A stretch of 64,000 nt of DNA from Hyphomicrobium denitrificans ATCC 51888 (GCF_000143145.1 NC_014313.1:806001-870000); one strand, 5' to 3'; shown: positions 25,475 to 35,074, counted from the first letter of the stretch. Numbers and translations: made by a program. Notes: generated from the letters alone by a model not told the origin.

Positions 25475-28400
25475 CTACGGCAGGCTTCCAGATCCAGGGG
25501 AATATTCCGGTTCCATCGCGGCGCGTGGCGCCGAACTTACGGTAGTTCCATCACGATGATCCTGTTCGGGCCGTTTGGTCTTCAGGACGCCAAGAACAAA
25601 AACAAAGAACGCGGGCACGAAGATGATGGCAAGGATCGTCGCCGAGATCATGCCGCCAAGAACACCTGTTCCGATCGCGTTCTGGCTCGCGGCGCTTGGG
25701 CCCACCGCGATGGCGAGAGGGACGACGCCGAGCGCGAAGGCGAGCGACGTCATGATGATTGGACGTAGCCGTATCCGCGCCGCCTCGACGGCAGCTTCGC
25801 GAAGCGATTTGCCCTGAGCATAGTAGTCTTTCGCAAACTCCACGATCAGGATGGCGTTCTTTGCCGACAGGCCGATGATCGCGATGAGGCCGACCTTGAA
25901 ATAGAGATCGTTGGGCATCCCTCTCAGCATAACCGCGGCCACGGAGCCGATCACTCCCAGCGGAACGACGAGAATAACCGCGAGAGGAATTGACCAGCTC
26001 TCATAGAGACCCGCGAGCAGCAGGAATACGAAGAGAATGCTGAGCGCCAGAAGGAATGGTGCCTGTGCGCCGGACTTGATCTCTTCAAGCGATTGTCCGG
26101 TCCACTCGAATGCGAATCCCTTCGGCAGCTGGTACGCGAGGCGTTCCATCTCCGCGATCGCCGCGCCTGAGGAATGTCCCGGAGCCGACGCGCCCGATAT
26201 GCGCACCGACGGATAGCCATTGTAGCCGACGATCTGCGCGGCGCCTTTTTGCCATTCGACCGTTGCGAAGGACGACAATGGAACCATACCGCCGTTCGCG
26301 TTGCGAACATTGAGCTTCAATAGATCTTCGGCCTGCAATCGGCTTCGATCCTTCGCCTGCACCACCACGCGCTGCATTCGACCGTCGTTCGGGTAGTCGT
26401 TGATATAGGAAGATCCGAGGTTTGCGGTGATCGTGTTGTTGATGTCCGCGAAAGTCACACCGAACGTGTTGGCCTTCTTGCGATCGATAACCAGGATGAT
26501 CTGCGCGGCATCCGGCATTCCTTCTGCGCGAATGCCGGTAATAATGCCGCTTGCTGAAGCCTTCTCGATCAGTTCTCCCGCCGCCTTGTTAAGTGCATCC
26601 TGACCTAGGCCGCCGCGGTCTTGCAAACGGAATGAAAAGCCGTTGGTGGTGCCGAAGCCTTCGATCGGCGGCGGCGAGAGCGCAAACGTCGTCGCATCCT
26701 TGAGCGCGAAGAGCTGCATGTTGACCCGGTTCGCAATTTCCTGGGCGGAGTTTCCGGCCCCGCGTTCCGACCAGTCCTTCAATGTCGGAAACACTAAGGC
26801 TGCGTTCGGCCCATTGCCGGAGAAACTGAAGCCCTGGACGGAGAAGACGTTATCGACGGCCGGCTCGCCTTTGAAGACGGCCTCGATCTTTTCAAGGGAC
26901 GCGATGGTTCTGTTCTGACTGGCCTCGGGCGGCCCCTGCACGTCGACAATGATGTACCCCTGATCCTCATCGGGAACGAACGCGCTTGGCAGATTGAAAA
27001 ACAGATATCCGAGCCCGGCGAGGAGCGCGAGGTAGACGACCATCATCCGCCCCGCGCGTTTGACGAGTCCGGCTATGCGTTCCGAATATCCCGACGTCAT
27101 TCGATCGAAGGTTCGGTTGAACCAGCCGCCAAGGCCCTTCTTCTCGTGATGCCCATGCGGGATCGGCTTGAGGAGCGTTGCGCAGAGCGCAGGCGTCAAC
27201 GACAAAGCCAAAAACGCCGAGAACAGGATCGAGACGACCATCGTCAGGCTGAACTGCCGATAGATGATCCCCGTCGAACCGGGGAAGAATGCCATCGGGA
27301 TGAAGACGGACGCGAGGACCAGCGTGATGCCGAGAATGGCGCCCGTGATCTGGCCCATCGCTTTCCGTGTTGCGTCTTTTGGCGACAACCCTTCTTCCGC
27401 CATGATGCGCTCGACGTTTTCGACGACCACAATGGCGTCGTCGACAAGAATGCCGATGGCAAGCACCATCGCGAACATGGTCAGGACGTTGATCGAAAAG
27501 CCCGCAGCATACATGACCGCGAGCGTACCGAGCAGGGCCACGGGCACCACGAGCGTCGGGATGAGCGTGTAGCGGAAGCTCTGCAGAAAAACGAACATGA
27601 CGATAAAGACGAGAACAATCGCTTCGACCAGCGTGTGCAGAACTTTTTCGATCGACGCCGAGACGAAGGGGCTGGTGTCATAGGGTATCGAATAGGCGAC
27701 GCCTTGCGGAAAGAAGCGGGAAAGCTCCTCCATCTTGGCCTTAATGGCCTTGGCCGTCGCAACCGCATTTCCGGATGTCGAAAGCTGAATACCGACGGCA
27801 GCGCTTGGCTGGCCATCCAGTCGGCCGGCAAAGCTGTAGGTTTCGGCACCGACCTCGACGCGCGCGACGTCATGCAGGCGAACCGTCGATCCGTCCGGGT
27901 TGGCGCGGAGAATGATCTCGCCGAATTCCTTCGTGTCGCTCAGCTGTCCTTTGACGAGAACGGTGGCAGTCAGATCCTGGGTGATCGGATTGGGAGCAGC
28001 GCCGATCTGCCCTGCTGCGACTTGGGCGTTTTGCGCCAGGATCGCGTCGCTGACATCCGAGGCGGTGATGTTGTAACCGACCATCTTGTCCGGATCGATC
28101 CACACACGCATGGCGCGCTGCGCCGAGAAGAGCTGGGCGCGGCCGACGCCGTCAATGCGCCGGAGTTCGCCCAGGACGTTGCGGCTTAAATAGTCGCCGA
28201 GCGCGATCTCGTCCGTCTTTCCATCCGTCGATGTGAGCGCGATGAATAGTAGGAAGCCCGTGCTCGCTTCTTCAACCGTAATGCCTTGCGCGGTTACAGC
28301 GCGCGGAAGGCGCGGCTCTACACGCCGCAACTTGTTCTGAACGTCTATAGAGGCCTGGTCGATGTCGCTTCCAGGTTTAAAGGTGGCCGTAATAGTGATC

Positions 28401-28660
28401 GCGCCCGAGGTATCGGACGTCGATTCAAAGTAGACGAGCTGATCGACACCATTCAGCTCTTCCTCGATCTGTCGCGTGACGCCCTGGTAGATCTCCTGCG
28501 GCGAAGCGCCGGGATAAAGCGTCGAGATCATAACCTGGGGCGGCGCAACCTTGGGATATTGCGAAATCGGCAGAAAGGGCAGGGCGATCAGGCCCGCGAT
28601 CGCGATGAAGAACGCGAACACCCACGCCAGCACGGGCCGGCCAATGAAGAACTGAGCCAT
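25475..28660 (-). CDS. RND efflux transporter, HAE1 family (AcrB/MexB-like)
   Basis: A 1061-residue inner-membrane proton-driven multidrug exporter. TM1 begins FIGRPVLAWVFAFFIAIAGLIAL, the second porter-loop signature is YPGASPQEI, the proton-relay Asp pair in TM4 is LVDDAIVVVENVERIM near residue 407, and the C-half repeats the 12-TM design (SAKNAILIVEFAKD near 940). Substrate-range cannot be read from sequence. It starts 8 bases after the periplasmic adaptor gene on the same strand. No outer-membrane channel (TolC/OprM) gene is adjacent, so a channel encoded elsewhere must be used. Confidence 0.92.
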   Translation of the reverse strand: MAQFFIGRPVLAWVFAFFIAIAGLIALPFLPISQYPKVAPPQVMISTLYPGASPQEIYQGVTRQIEEELNGVDQLVYFESTSDTSGAITITATFKPGSDIDQASIDVQNKLRRVEPRLPRAVTAQGITVEEASTGFLLFIALTSTDGKTDEIALGDYLSRNVLGELRRIDGVGRAQLFSAQRAMRVWIDPDKMVGYNITASDVSDAILAQNAQVAAGQIGAAPNPITQDLTATVLVKGQLSDTKEFGEIILRANPDGSTVRLHDVARVEVGAETYSFAGRLDGQPSAAVGIQLSTSGNAVATAKAIKAKMEELSRFFPQGVAYSIPYDTSPFVSASIEKVLHTLVEAIVLVFIVMFVFLQSFRYTLIPTLVVPVALLGTLAVMYAAGFSINVLTMFAMVLAIGILVDDAIVVVENVERIMAEEGLSPKDATRKAMGQITGAILGITLVLASVFIPMAFFPGSTGIIYRQFSLTMVVSILFSAFLALSLTPALCATLLKPIPHGHHEKKGLGGWFNRTFDRMTSGYSERIAGLVKRAGRMMVVYLALLAGLGYLFFNLPSAFVPDEDQGYIIVDVQGPPEASQNRTIASLEKIEAVFKGEPAVDNVFSVQGFSFSGNGPNAALVFPTLKDWSERGAGNSAQEIANRVNMQLFALKDATTFALSPPPIEGFGTTNGFSFRLQDRGGLGQDALNKAAGELIEKASASGIITGIRAEGMPDAAQIILVIDRKKANTFGVTFADINNTITANLGSSYINDYPNDGRMQRVVVQAKDRSRLQAEDLLKLNVRNANGGMVPLSSFATVEWQKGAAQIVGYNGYPSVRISGASAPGHSSGAAIAEMERLAYQLPKGFAFEWTGQSLEEIKSGAQAPFLLALSILFVFLLLAGLYESWSIPLAVILVVPLGVIGSVAAVMLRGMPNDLYFKVGLIAIIGLSAKNAILIVEFAKDYYAQGKSLREAAVEAARIRLRPIIMTSLAFALGVVPLAIAVGPSAASQNAIGTGVLGGMISATILAIIFVPAFFVFVLGVLKTKRPEQDHRDGTTVSSAPRAAMEPEYSPGSGSLP

Positions 28661-28668
28661 CGAGGCGC

Positions 28669-29880
28669 CTATCTGATTGCTTGCGTTGCCGCTTTGTCTG
28701 CCGGTCGCGTGTTCTCTGCCGGTTTCCAGATCTCGACGGTAACTTTCCCGCCCGGTTGTGCCTTCTGCACGCCGTCGACGATAATTTGCTCGCCGCTCTT
28801 GAGACCCGTTTCGACAACCCAGTCAGAGCCGAACGTTTGTCCGAGCGTTATATCGCGCGCCTCGACCGTCCCGTCGGTCGCGACAACGTAGACTTGAGCT
28901 TTGCCATCCTGAGCGCGAAGAACGGCTCGTTGCGGAACAGTGATCGCTCCATCCCGAACGGCCTGCTCGATACGGATACGGACATATAGGCCCGGCAGAA
29001 GGTCGCTTTTCGGATTTGGAAATTCGGCGCGCAGGGTGACCTGCCCGGTCATGGCGTCGACGCTTGCGCTCGAAAACAGCAGTCTTCCCGGCTGCGCATA
29101 GATCGTGCCGTCATCGAAGACGAGTTCGACGCGAGCTTGACCCGGCGCTGGGCTTGCGAGCTTGCCATCCGCAACAGCGCGCTTCAGCGCGAGCAACTCG
29201 GCGGACGACTGCGTGAAATCCGCATAGACGGGATCGATCTGCTGAATGAGAGCAAGCTTCTGGTTGGCGTCCAGTGTCGTCACCAGCGCGCCTTCGGTGA
29301 CAAGAGCTCCGCCGATGATGCCCGTGATCGGAGCACGAACTTCGGTATATCCAAGATTGATCCGCGCTTCTTCCAACGCGGCTTCGGCGAGCGCGACATC
29401 TGCATCCGACTGCGCGAGATTTGCGGCTGCCGTGTCGTAGCTGGCACCGCTCGCAACGTCGCGCGCCCGCAATTCCTTTTGACGATCGTATTGCTGCTTG
29501 GCATTGGCCTGAAGGGCTTTTGCTCTCTGCAGCGTGGCCTCGGCGCTTGTTACCCGCACCCGAAAGAGGTCGGGATCGATGCGGTAGAGAACATCGCCCT
29601 TTTTAACGAACGTACCCTGCTCGAATACCCGTTCTTGCAGAATTCCGGTGACCTGCGCCCGCACTTCTGCAACGCGCGTCGCTGCAATGCGGCCTGGGAG
29701 TTCGCTCATCACTGGAACGGGATGTGCGGCAAGCTTGAGCACCGATACCGCCGGCGGCGGCGTCGCGCCTCCCTCTTGAGCATAAGCCGGTCCCACCGCT
29801 AGAACAGCAAGTGAGAGTCCACCGAGACATGCTGCGCGCCATCGAACAGGGCGAGCAAGAATTTCGCGAACGGTCAACAT
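28669..29880 (-). CDS. RND efflux periplasmic adaptor (membrane fusion protein, AcrA-like)
   Basis: A 403-residue periplasmic adaptor. Signal peptide ends near AYA-QEGG, followed by the lipoyl-like half-motif PGRIAATRVAEVRAQVTGIL, a helical hairpin of about residues 100-175 (LQRAKALQANAKQQYDRQKEL), second half-motif YTEVRAPITGIIGGALVTEGALV, and a beta-barrel and membrane-proximal domain. It lacks the lipobox Cys of AcrA, so it is probably anchored only by its N-terminus or free. It is the first gene of the efflux operon, divergent from a TetR regulator. Confidence 0.9.
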   Translation of the reverse strand: MLTVREILARPVRWRAACLGGLSLAVLAVGPAYAQEGGATPPPAVSVLKLAAHPVPVMSELPGRIAATRVAEVRAQVTGILQERVFEQGTFVKKGDVLYRIDPDLFRVRVTSAEATLQRAKALQANAKQQYDRQKELRARDVASGASYDTAAANLAQSDADVALAEAALEEARINLGYTEVRAPITGIIGGALVTEGALVTTLDANQKLALIQQIDPVYADFTQSSAELLALKRAVADGKLASPAPGQARVELVFDDGTIYAQPGRLLFSSASVDAMTGQVTLRAEFPNPKSDLLPGLYVRIRIEQAVRDGAITVPQRAVLRAQDGKAQVYVVATDGTVEARDITLGQTFGSDWVVETGLKSGEQIIVDGVQKAQPGGKVTVEIWKPAENTRPADKAATQAIR

Positions 29881-29960
29881 ATTGAAGGCCTTTGAAGTCC
29901 TGGGTTCTAAGCGGATTTGCTTACAATGAGCAGGTTGGCAAAGAAGGAACTCTTGATGGA

Positions 29961-29983
29961 GATGACGTCATCCGCGTGACGTC
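29961..29983. promoter_or_regulatory. TGACGTC repeats, candidate regulator site upstream of the efflux operon
   Basis: A perfect 12-base palindrome GATGACGTCATC (29961-29972) is followed after 3 bases by a second GTGACGTC (29976-29983). It lies 80-100 bases upstream of the adaptor start in the divergent gap. Confidence 0.4.
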
Positions 29984-30082
29984 TTTCGATCGCGTCCGGA
30001 CGTCTGATGGGTGCGAAGACATCCTGGAAAACGAAAGTTTCATCATCTCCTAGTGGATTTACGTGGCAAAAACAATAAAGAT

Positions 30083-30096
30083 ACCATCCAGACGGT
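30083..30096. promoter_or_regulatory. Imperfect palindrome, candidate TetR operator
   Basis: ACCATCCAGACGGT is an imperfect palindrome (ACC-TC...GA-GGT) 68 bases upstream of the TetR gene, of the kind found before AcrR-family controlled RND operons. Confidence 0.35.
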
Positions 30097-30163
30097 TTTT
30101 TCAAGGGCGGCTGTGGATTCGCTCAGCCACGCGTGCGGCGCGGAAAGGAAGAGATAAACTCCT

Positions 30164-30766
30164 ATGAGCCTTGCTCACCGTAGAAAGAAGCGGCCGGTTG
30201 AAGTTCGTGGCCAGTTGCTCGACGTCGCAGCGAGGTTATGCGCGGAGGTTGGGATCGCGAATGCGACCCTTGATGCAATTTCGCAACGTGCCGGCGTCAG
30301 TAAGGGCGGGCTCCTGCACCATTTTCCGACAAAGCAGGCGTTGATCGTCGCGCTCGTCGACAAGCTTCTGGATGATCTTCTGGAGAGCATAGAGAGCTAC
30401 ATCGCTAAAGATCCCGACCCTGTCGGCCGCTTCACGCGCGCATACTTGTTGACCTGTCTTGAAGGTCAAAACAATGCAGATGCAGAGCACTGGAATACGC
30501 TGGGGATCATGCTCGCTACCGAGACTGCGATGCGCACGCGGTGGGTTAAGTGGTTTTCGAAGCAGATGAGGCAGCACGGCAATTCAGACGACACGATCGG
30601 CTGCCTGATCGTAAGAATGGCAGCCGATGGATTCTGGTTTTCAAAAACAGTCGGTATCACGAGCGTCCCATCGCGGCAGAAAAACGAGTTTGTTGAGCAG
30701 CTGGATCGTATGACTCGCAGTGGGAGTGATCGTTTGCGCGTGCACGCGCAGCGCAGGTCTCGGTAA
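30164..30766 (+). CDS. TetR/AcrR-family regulator, likely repressor of the RND operon
   Basis: A 200-residue TetR-type protein. The HTH occupies about residues 15-62 (LLDVAARLCAEVGIANATLDAISQRAG, VSKGGLLHHFPTKQALI), followed by an all-helical ligand domain that ends with a basic tail (RVHAQRRSR). It is divergent from the RND adaptor/pump operon with 283 bases between, the usual place for the pump repressor. The inducing compound is unknown. The start is the first ATG, preceded by a purine-rich GGAAGAGATAAA. Confidence 0.82.
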   Translation: MSLAHRRKKRPVEVRGQLLDVAARLCAEVGIANATLDAISQRAGVSKGGLLHHFPTKQALIVALVDKLLDDLLESIESYIAKDPDPVGRFTRAYLLTCLEGQNNADAEHWNTLGIMLATETAMRTRWVKWFSKQMRQHGNSDDTIGCLIVRMAADGFWFSKTVGITSVPSRQKNEFVEQLDRMTRSGSDRLRVHAQRRSR

Positions 30767-30948
30767 TTACCGTGCCTGCCGTCACGGCGGCCTGACGGAG
30801 CTTGGCGGCGCGGATGCGACGGAGCAGGGCATGATGGTGTTCACACCCGAGTTTTGCGTGCTTCGCCGTTGCAAGCGATAGTTCGCTTTGCCGAGTTTGC
30901 GGACCTTTGATCGTACGTTCAGCCAGCCCGAAACGCATCGTCGGTATG

Positions 30949-31332
30949 CTAGCCGGCACGATCATCAACGACGAACGTCAGCGCGTTGGCTGCACCCGAC
31001 TGGGTGAAGGCAACCTGGTTGGCATTGCCGTTCCCTACGGTGGCGCCGGCGATCTCGTTGAAGTTGCCGACCTGCAGGGTGACGAAGCTGTTGTTGCTAC
31101 CGGAAATCAGCGGACGATTGCCGGACTGAGCCACCTGATTGCCGTAGCCGATCTGCTGGGTGCTCCAGAGATTGTGCTCGCCCTCGATGCGCACTTGCGT
31201 GTTGTTGGCATTGCCCGTCTGCGCGACGCTGACGGAGTTGTAATTGGCGTTGCAGACAACGCCATTGCAGCGAACACTGACGCGGATGCAGCAGAGCTTG
31301 CTGGCACCGCCAATTGTTTTTCGAGTCGCTTC
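30949..31332 (-). pseudogene. Curlin-repeat (CsgA/B-like) protein, 5' end not resolved
   Basis: The minus-strand frame contains at least four curlin-type repeats with the S-x4-Q-x-G-x2-N pattern: NSVSVAQTGNANN, LWSTQQIGYGNQ, NSFVTLQVGNFNE and NQVAFTQSGAANA. It is followed by a stop at 30949. The frame is open up to a stop at 31333-31335, but there is no ATG/GTG/TTG in the first part and no signal peptide, which an exported curli subunit needs. Only a GTG at 31194 would start inside the repeats. Upstream bases could encode the missing start in another frame, so a frameshift (decay or sequencing error) is likely. No csg assembly genes are nearby. Confidence 0.55.
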
Positions 31333-31509
31333 TCAAACCGCTTCGCGCACGAGGCACGGATCATCAGTTTGGCAATGAGGGCAGTGATGCCGAGGAAGGA
31401 ACGGCATCCTGCGCTGCGAGAAGATGCCGTCCTTTTCCTATGCGTCGAGGTCTGTGTTCGCACGCCGATACATCGCGCGTGAATGAGCCTCACGGTGTCG
31501 CAAAGGCAG

Positions 31510-32757
31510 CTATGCCGTGTAGGCGTGGACGTCGTGAACGATAATCCCTGATCCGGGCGGCGGCATTTCAAGCCAGTGGCGCTGCTTCAGCGAGCGGCGC
31601 GTATCTTCGAATCCGGATTGCCAATGCTCGCGCATCGATGTGCCGGAAAAATCATAGTCCTTGGCGTGACCCTCATAAGCTTTCTGCTGATAGATCATGT
31701 GCAGGATCGTGATTTCGGGTGATTTGCTCAGCTCATCTCTGAGATGGATCTGCTCCGCGCTCAGTTCGCTTTCCGGGATTTTGCAGAGCGCCTTGTAGAG
31801 ATGGCTCTTCCACTGCTTTGTGCGACGGAAGACGTCGGTGTTATGCCGCGTGCGCGAGGAATACATGATGTCCTTGTGCCTGCCGAGCACACTTTCCATA
31901 TCGCGTGGCAATTCTCCGCGGGCACTGAACAAATCGACCTGAAAAACGAGCGTGTTGAGTTTGTCCTCGTTGTCGAGCACGTGCTGCAAAGGCGTATTGG
32001 AAACGATGCCGCCGTCCCAATAGTAGTCGGTGCCGATCTTGATCATCGGCAATGCGGGCGGGAGCGCGCCAGACGCCATGATGTGCTCTGGAACGATCTC
32101 TTCCTGATAGTTGTCGAAATAGATGAAATTTCCGCTGAGAACATTCACCGCGCCGACGGCAAACCGCATGGAACGGTCGTTTATCATTGAAAAGTCGGCG
32201 AGGTCGCGGAGTGTTTCCTTCAGCGGATCGGAATTGTAGAAGCTCGTCGCGGTCATCGCGCCGGTAGGGCTCAGCCAGGGATTGACGGAATGCGGCTGGA
32301 AGAAGCCGGGCAACCCCATCGTCATCGTCATCATCGAACTCGTGGCGTTTCGCATCTGGCGATAGACATCGCCATCGGGCGTATAGTGCCAGACCTTGCG
32401 CTCGGTGATGCGATGCCAGAACTCTCTAAGCTTCTCGAGCCGGCGCGCGCGTGAGTTTCCGGCAATGATCGCGGCGTTGATGGCTCCAATCGAAACTCCG
32501 GCAATCCAATCCGGCTCGATACCTTCTTCGTGCAATGCCTCGTAGACACCAGCCTGGTATGCTCCAAGCGCGCCGCCGCCCTGAAAGATGAGCGCAATGC
32601 GGTCACACCGTTCCGGACGCCAGCCCGTGGCTGATCGCGGATGGCGCGTGTTTGCGGACGGCTTCTCGCCGGGCGACGCCGCATCAACGACGGTGTCTTC
32701 ATCCGGCCACGACGATTTTGCGTGAATGCCGTTCGATCCATTGAGGTTCGTCGTCAT
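31510..32757 (-). CDS. Patatin-like phospholipase family protein (DUF3734-type)
   Basis: A 415-residue cytoplasmic patatin hydrolase. Oxyanion motif GGGALGAYQAG near residue 59, nucleophile GVSIG near 86, and catalytic Asp in DGG near 240 (YYWDGGIVSNTPL), forming the Ser-Asp dyad. The C-terminal 120 residues (KSHLYKALCKIPESEL and ILHMIYQQKAYEGHAKDYDFS) match the extension often called DUF3734. It is divergent from 3-hydroxybutyrate dehydrogenase and acetoacetate decarboxylase genes. Similar trios occur in other Hyphomicrobiales, suggesting a role in polyhydroxybutyrate or lipid turnover; a depolymerase function is possible but not shown. Confidence 0.82.
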   Translation of the reverse strand: MTTNLNGSNGIHAKSSWPDEDTVVDAASPGEKPSANTRHPRSATGWRPERCDRIALIFQGGGALGAYQAGVYEALHEEGIEPDWIAGVSIGAINAAIIAGNSRARRLEKLREFWHRITERKVWHYTPDGDVYRQMRNATSSMMTMTMGLPGFFQPHSVNPWLSPTGAMTATSFYNSDPLKETLRDLADFSMINDRSMRFAVGAVNVLSGNFIYFDNYQEEIVPEHIMASGALPPALPMIKIGTDYYWDGGIVSNTPLQHVLDNEDKLNTLVFQVDLFSARGELPRDMESVLGRHKDIMYSSRTRHNTDVFRRTKQWKSHLYKALCKIPESELSAEQIHLRDELSKSPEITILHMIYQQKAYEGHAKDYDFSGTSMREHWQSGFEDTRRSLKQRHWLEMPPPGSGIIVHDVHAYTA

Positions 32758-32889
32758 TGGATGCCTTTGAGTAAAAAAGCCCGCGTGAGCGCGAGGATTT
32801 CTGACGGCCAGAACATTGCGCCACTTTCGTGGGGTTAGATTACAGGCGTACGACGGGCCTTGGTCACACGGGTGTTAAGGGCCGGTGTC

Positions 32890-33756
32890 ATGGCAATCCA
32901 TCTCGACACCCAACCCAGGGAGAGCCGCGTGGACGCCATCGCAAATCCTTCATCGAGTTTTCCGGAAAGAGCGTCATCGCAGCAGCGCAATGCCATCGTC
33001 ACGGGGTCGACGAGCGGTATTGGACTTGCGATTGCCCGCGGACTCGCAGGCTCAGGCGTAAATGTCGTTATCAATGGCTTCGGGGATGCCGCAGCCGTCG
33101 AAGCGGAACGCGCCGCGATTGAATCCGAATTCAACGTCAAATGTCTCTATTCGCCGGCCGACATGTCGTGCCCGACGCAGATCGCGGATATGGTGCGCAA
33201 CGCTGAAAGCGATCTCGGATCGGTTGATATTCTCGTCAACAACGCAGGCGTACAGTTCGTGTCGCCGATCGAAGACTTCCCGATCGAGAAGTGGAAACAA
33301 ATCATCGACATCGATCTTTCGGCTGCGTTTCACGCCATGCGCGCTGCTATTCCCGGAATGAAAACGCGGAAATGGGGCCGCATCATCAGTACCGCTTCAG
33401 CCCACTCGCTCGTCGCGTCGCCGTTCAAGGCCGCGTATGTCGCCGCCAAGCACGGCGTCGCGGGGCTGACTAAGACAGCCGCACTCGAGCTTGCGACGTT
33501 CGGTGTGACCGTCAATTGCGTTTCTCCAGGTTACGTCTGGACGCCGCTTGTCGAGAAACAAATTCCTGCGACGATGGAAGCCCGCCATCTCTCGCGTGAA
33601 GAAGTGATTCATGACGTTTTGCTCGAAGCGCAGCCGACAAAGCAGTTCGTGACCGTCGATCAGGTCGCGGCTCTTGTCCTATTTCTCTGCACCGATGCGG
33701 CGGCATCCATCACTGGCGCCGACATTCCGATCGATGGCGGATGGACCGCGCACTAG
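32890..33756 (+). CDS. bdhA: 3-hydroxybutyrate dehydrogenase (SDR family)
   Basis: A 288-residue SDR. After a 28-residue polar N-terminus comes VTGSTSGIGLAIARGLA, NNAGVQFV near 120, catalytic Ser in ISTASAHSLVAS near 165, and YVAAKHG near 182. The C-terminal region ADIPIDGGW and the SPGYVWTPLVEKQIP segment are characteristic of D-3-hydroxybutyrate dehydrogenase. It interconverts 3-hydroxybutyrate and acetoacetate with NAD(H) in PHB use. ATG 32890 is preferred over a TTG at 32860. The next gene, acetoacetate decarboxylase, would consume its product. Confidence 0.85.
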   Translation: MAIHLDTQPRESRVDAIANPSSSFPERASSQQRNAIVTGSTSGIGLAIARGLAGSGVNVVINGFGDAAAVEAERAAIESEFNVKCLYSPADMSCPTQIADMVRNAESDLGSVDILVNNAGVQFVSPIEDFPIEKWKQIIDIDLSAAFHAMRAAIPGMKTRKWGRIISTASAHSLVASPFKAAYVAAKHGVAGLTKTAALELATFGVTVNCVSPGYVWTPLVEKQIPATMEARHLSREEVIHDVLLEAQPTKQFVTVDQVAALVLFLCTDAAASITGADIPIDGGWTAH

Positions 33757-33811
33757 CACGGTCTTTCGTCTGCCTAGCGAATGCCTGGCGAAAAACGGCT
33801 GAACCAAGCAA

Positions 33812-34573
33812 ATGGAGCGATGCGTGCGCGCCGATCAAATTCTTGAGCTGCCTTCAATGCCACTTGCCGGGCCGAGCTACCCCGACGGTCCTTACCGGTT
33901 CGTCGATCGCGAATACATGGTCATCACCTACGAGACGGATGCCGATCTGATCCGCGAGCAGTTGCCGGAGCCGCTGTCGCCTGTCGGCCAGCCCCTGGTT
34001 CACTATGAGTGGATCAAGATGCCCGATAGCTCCGGATTCGGGACGTACACGGAATCCGGCATAGTCATTCCATGCCGGTTCGGGGACGAAGAGGTCAACT
34101 TTGTTGCGCAGATGTACCTGGACGATGATCCCCCCATTGCGGCGGGGCGCGAAATCTGGGGCTTTCCGAAGAAGTATGCGCATCCCAAGCTTGAGGTCGT
34201 CAAAGATACGCTGACGGGCACACTGGAATATTCAGGCCAGCTCGTCGCGATGGGGACGATGGGCTACAAGCACGAGAAGATGTCGGGCAACGGCGAGCGC
34301 ACAATGGCGACCTTGTCCAAGACACAAGTCAATTTGAAGCTCATTCCGGGTGTTGATGGTAAGCCAGGCATCTGCCAGCTTGTCGGCTACAATCTCACGG
34401 ACATTACCGTCAAGGGATCGTGGCTTGGGCCGGGACGGCTGCATCTGGTTCCGCACGTCAACGCGCCGGTCGCGGATTTGCCCGTGCGGAAGATCGTCGG
34501 TGCACACCATTTCATCGCAGATCTCACGCTTCCTTACGGACGTGTTCTGCACGACTATCTGGCCTCCAAATAA
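33812..34573 (+). CDS. adc: Acetoacetate decarboxylase
   Basis: A 253-residue Adc-family protein. The Schiff-base lysine lies in AAGREIWGFPKKYAHP (near residue 117), with EP(L)SPVGQPLVHYEW and VGAHHFIADLTLP also typical. It converts acetoacetate to acetone and CO2. The gene follows bdhA with 55 bases between, so together they would turn 3-hydroxybutyrate into acetone. The start is ATG 33812; a GTG four codons later is possible. The absence of any adjacent acetoacetyl-CoA transferase here means the flow into the pathway is through free 3-hydroxybutyrate/acetoacetate. Confidence 0.88.
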   Translation: MERCVRADQILELPSMPLAGPSYPDGPYRFVDREYMVITYETDADLIREQLPEPLSPVGQPLVHYEWIKMPDSSGFGTYTESGIVIPCRFGDEEVNFVAQMYLDDDPPIAAGREIWGFPKKYAHPKLEVVKDTLTGTLEYSGQLVAMGTMGYKHEKMSGNGERTMATLSKTQVNLKLIPGVDGKPGICQLVGYNLTDITVKGSWLGPGRLHLVPHVNAPVADLPVRKIVGAHHFIADLTLPYGRVLHDYLASK

Positions 34574-34642
34574 TCCCGCGAACGGTGTCGAGGCGCGCTT
34601 GCGGGTCGCGAGCACTTTTTTCGCTGATTGACGATAGGGTTG

Positions 34643-35074
34643 TCAGGAACGAGGCTGGTTGGCGCAATCGCCGACGCGCTTGCCGCTTTGACGCTCCGTC
34701 ATCGTCATGTTCTTGCCGCCCATTTTCATGTTGAAAGCTCCATCAAATCGCTCGCGATAGAGTTTGAACTTTGCCGAAGCAACAGCTTGGTTGTGACCCT
34801 CGCAAATGAGGTCGAAGGTGAGTTCACCGGCACTTTCCTTGATGTTCTGCGCTGGACAGCGGACCAGGGGATTATTCTCACTCAGCACGACGATGCCATG
34901 CGTACCTGTTTCGGTGATGCAGACCTTCGCGGCCCTCTGTACGTTCATGTCCTCAACGTGCGGCAGCTCCAGCGGCATCTGCACCTCGTATTCGCCCGAC
35001 TGTAAATTGCTGTCTTGGTCAGCCAGCGCTCCGGTGGGCGTGACGAGAAGGGCCAAAAGAAGACGTGTTCGCAT
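34643..35074 (-). CDS. DUF3617-type exported protein
   Basis: A 143-residue periplasmic protein: signal peptide MRTRLLLALLVTPTGALA-DQ, then a small beta-rich domain of the DUF3617 type (LQSGEYEVQMPLELP, RAAKVCITETG, NIKESAGELTFDLICEGHNQ). The function of the family is unknown. An even number of Cys (four in the mature part) suggests disulfides. Start ATG 35074 gives a clean signal peptide. It is convergent with adc. No further context clue. Confidence 0.75.
   Translation of the reverse strand: MRTRLLLALLVTPTGALADQDSNLQSGEYEVQMPLELPHVEDMNVQRAAKVCITETGTHGIVVLSENNPLVRCPAQNIKESAGELTFDLICEGHNQAVASAKFKLYRERFDGAFNMKMGGKNMTMTERQSGKRVGDCANQPRS

Noticed and set aside
30657..30968. Minus-strand frame of 103 codons opposite the TetR end
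   Set aside because: Overlaps the TetR gene, has a composition like a shadow frame, and no ribosome site.
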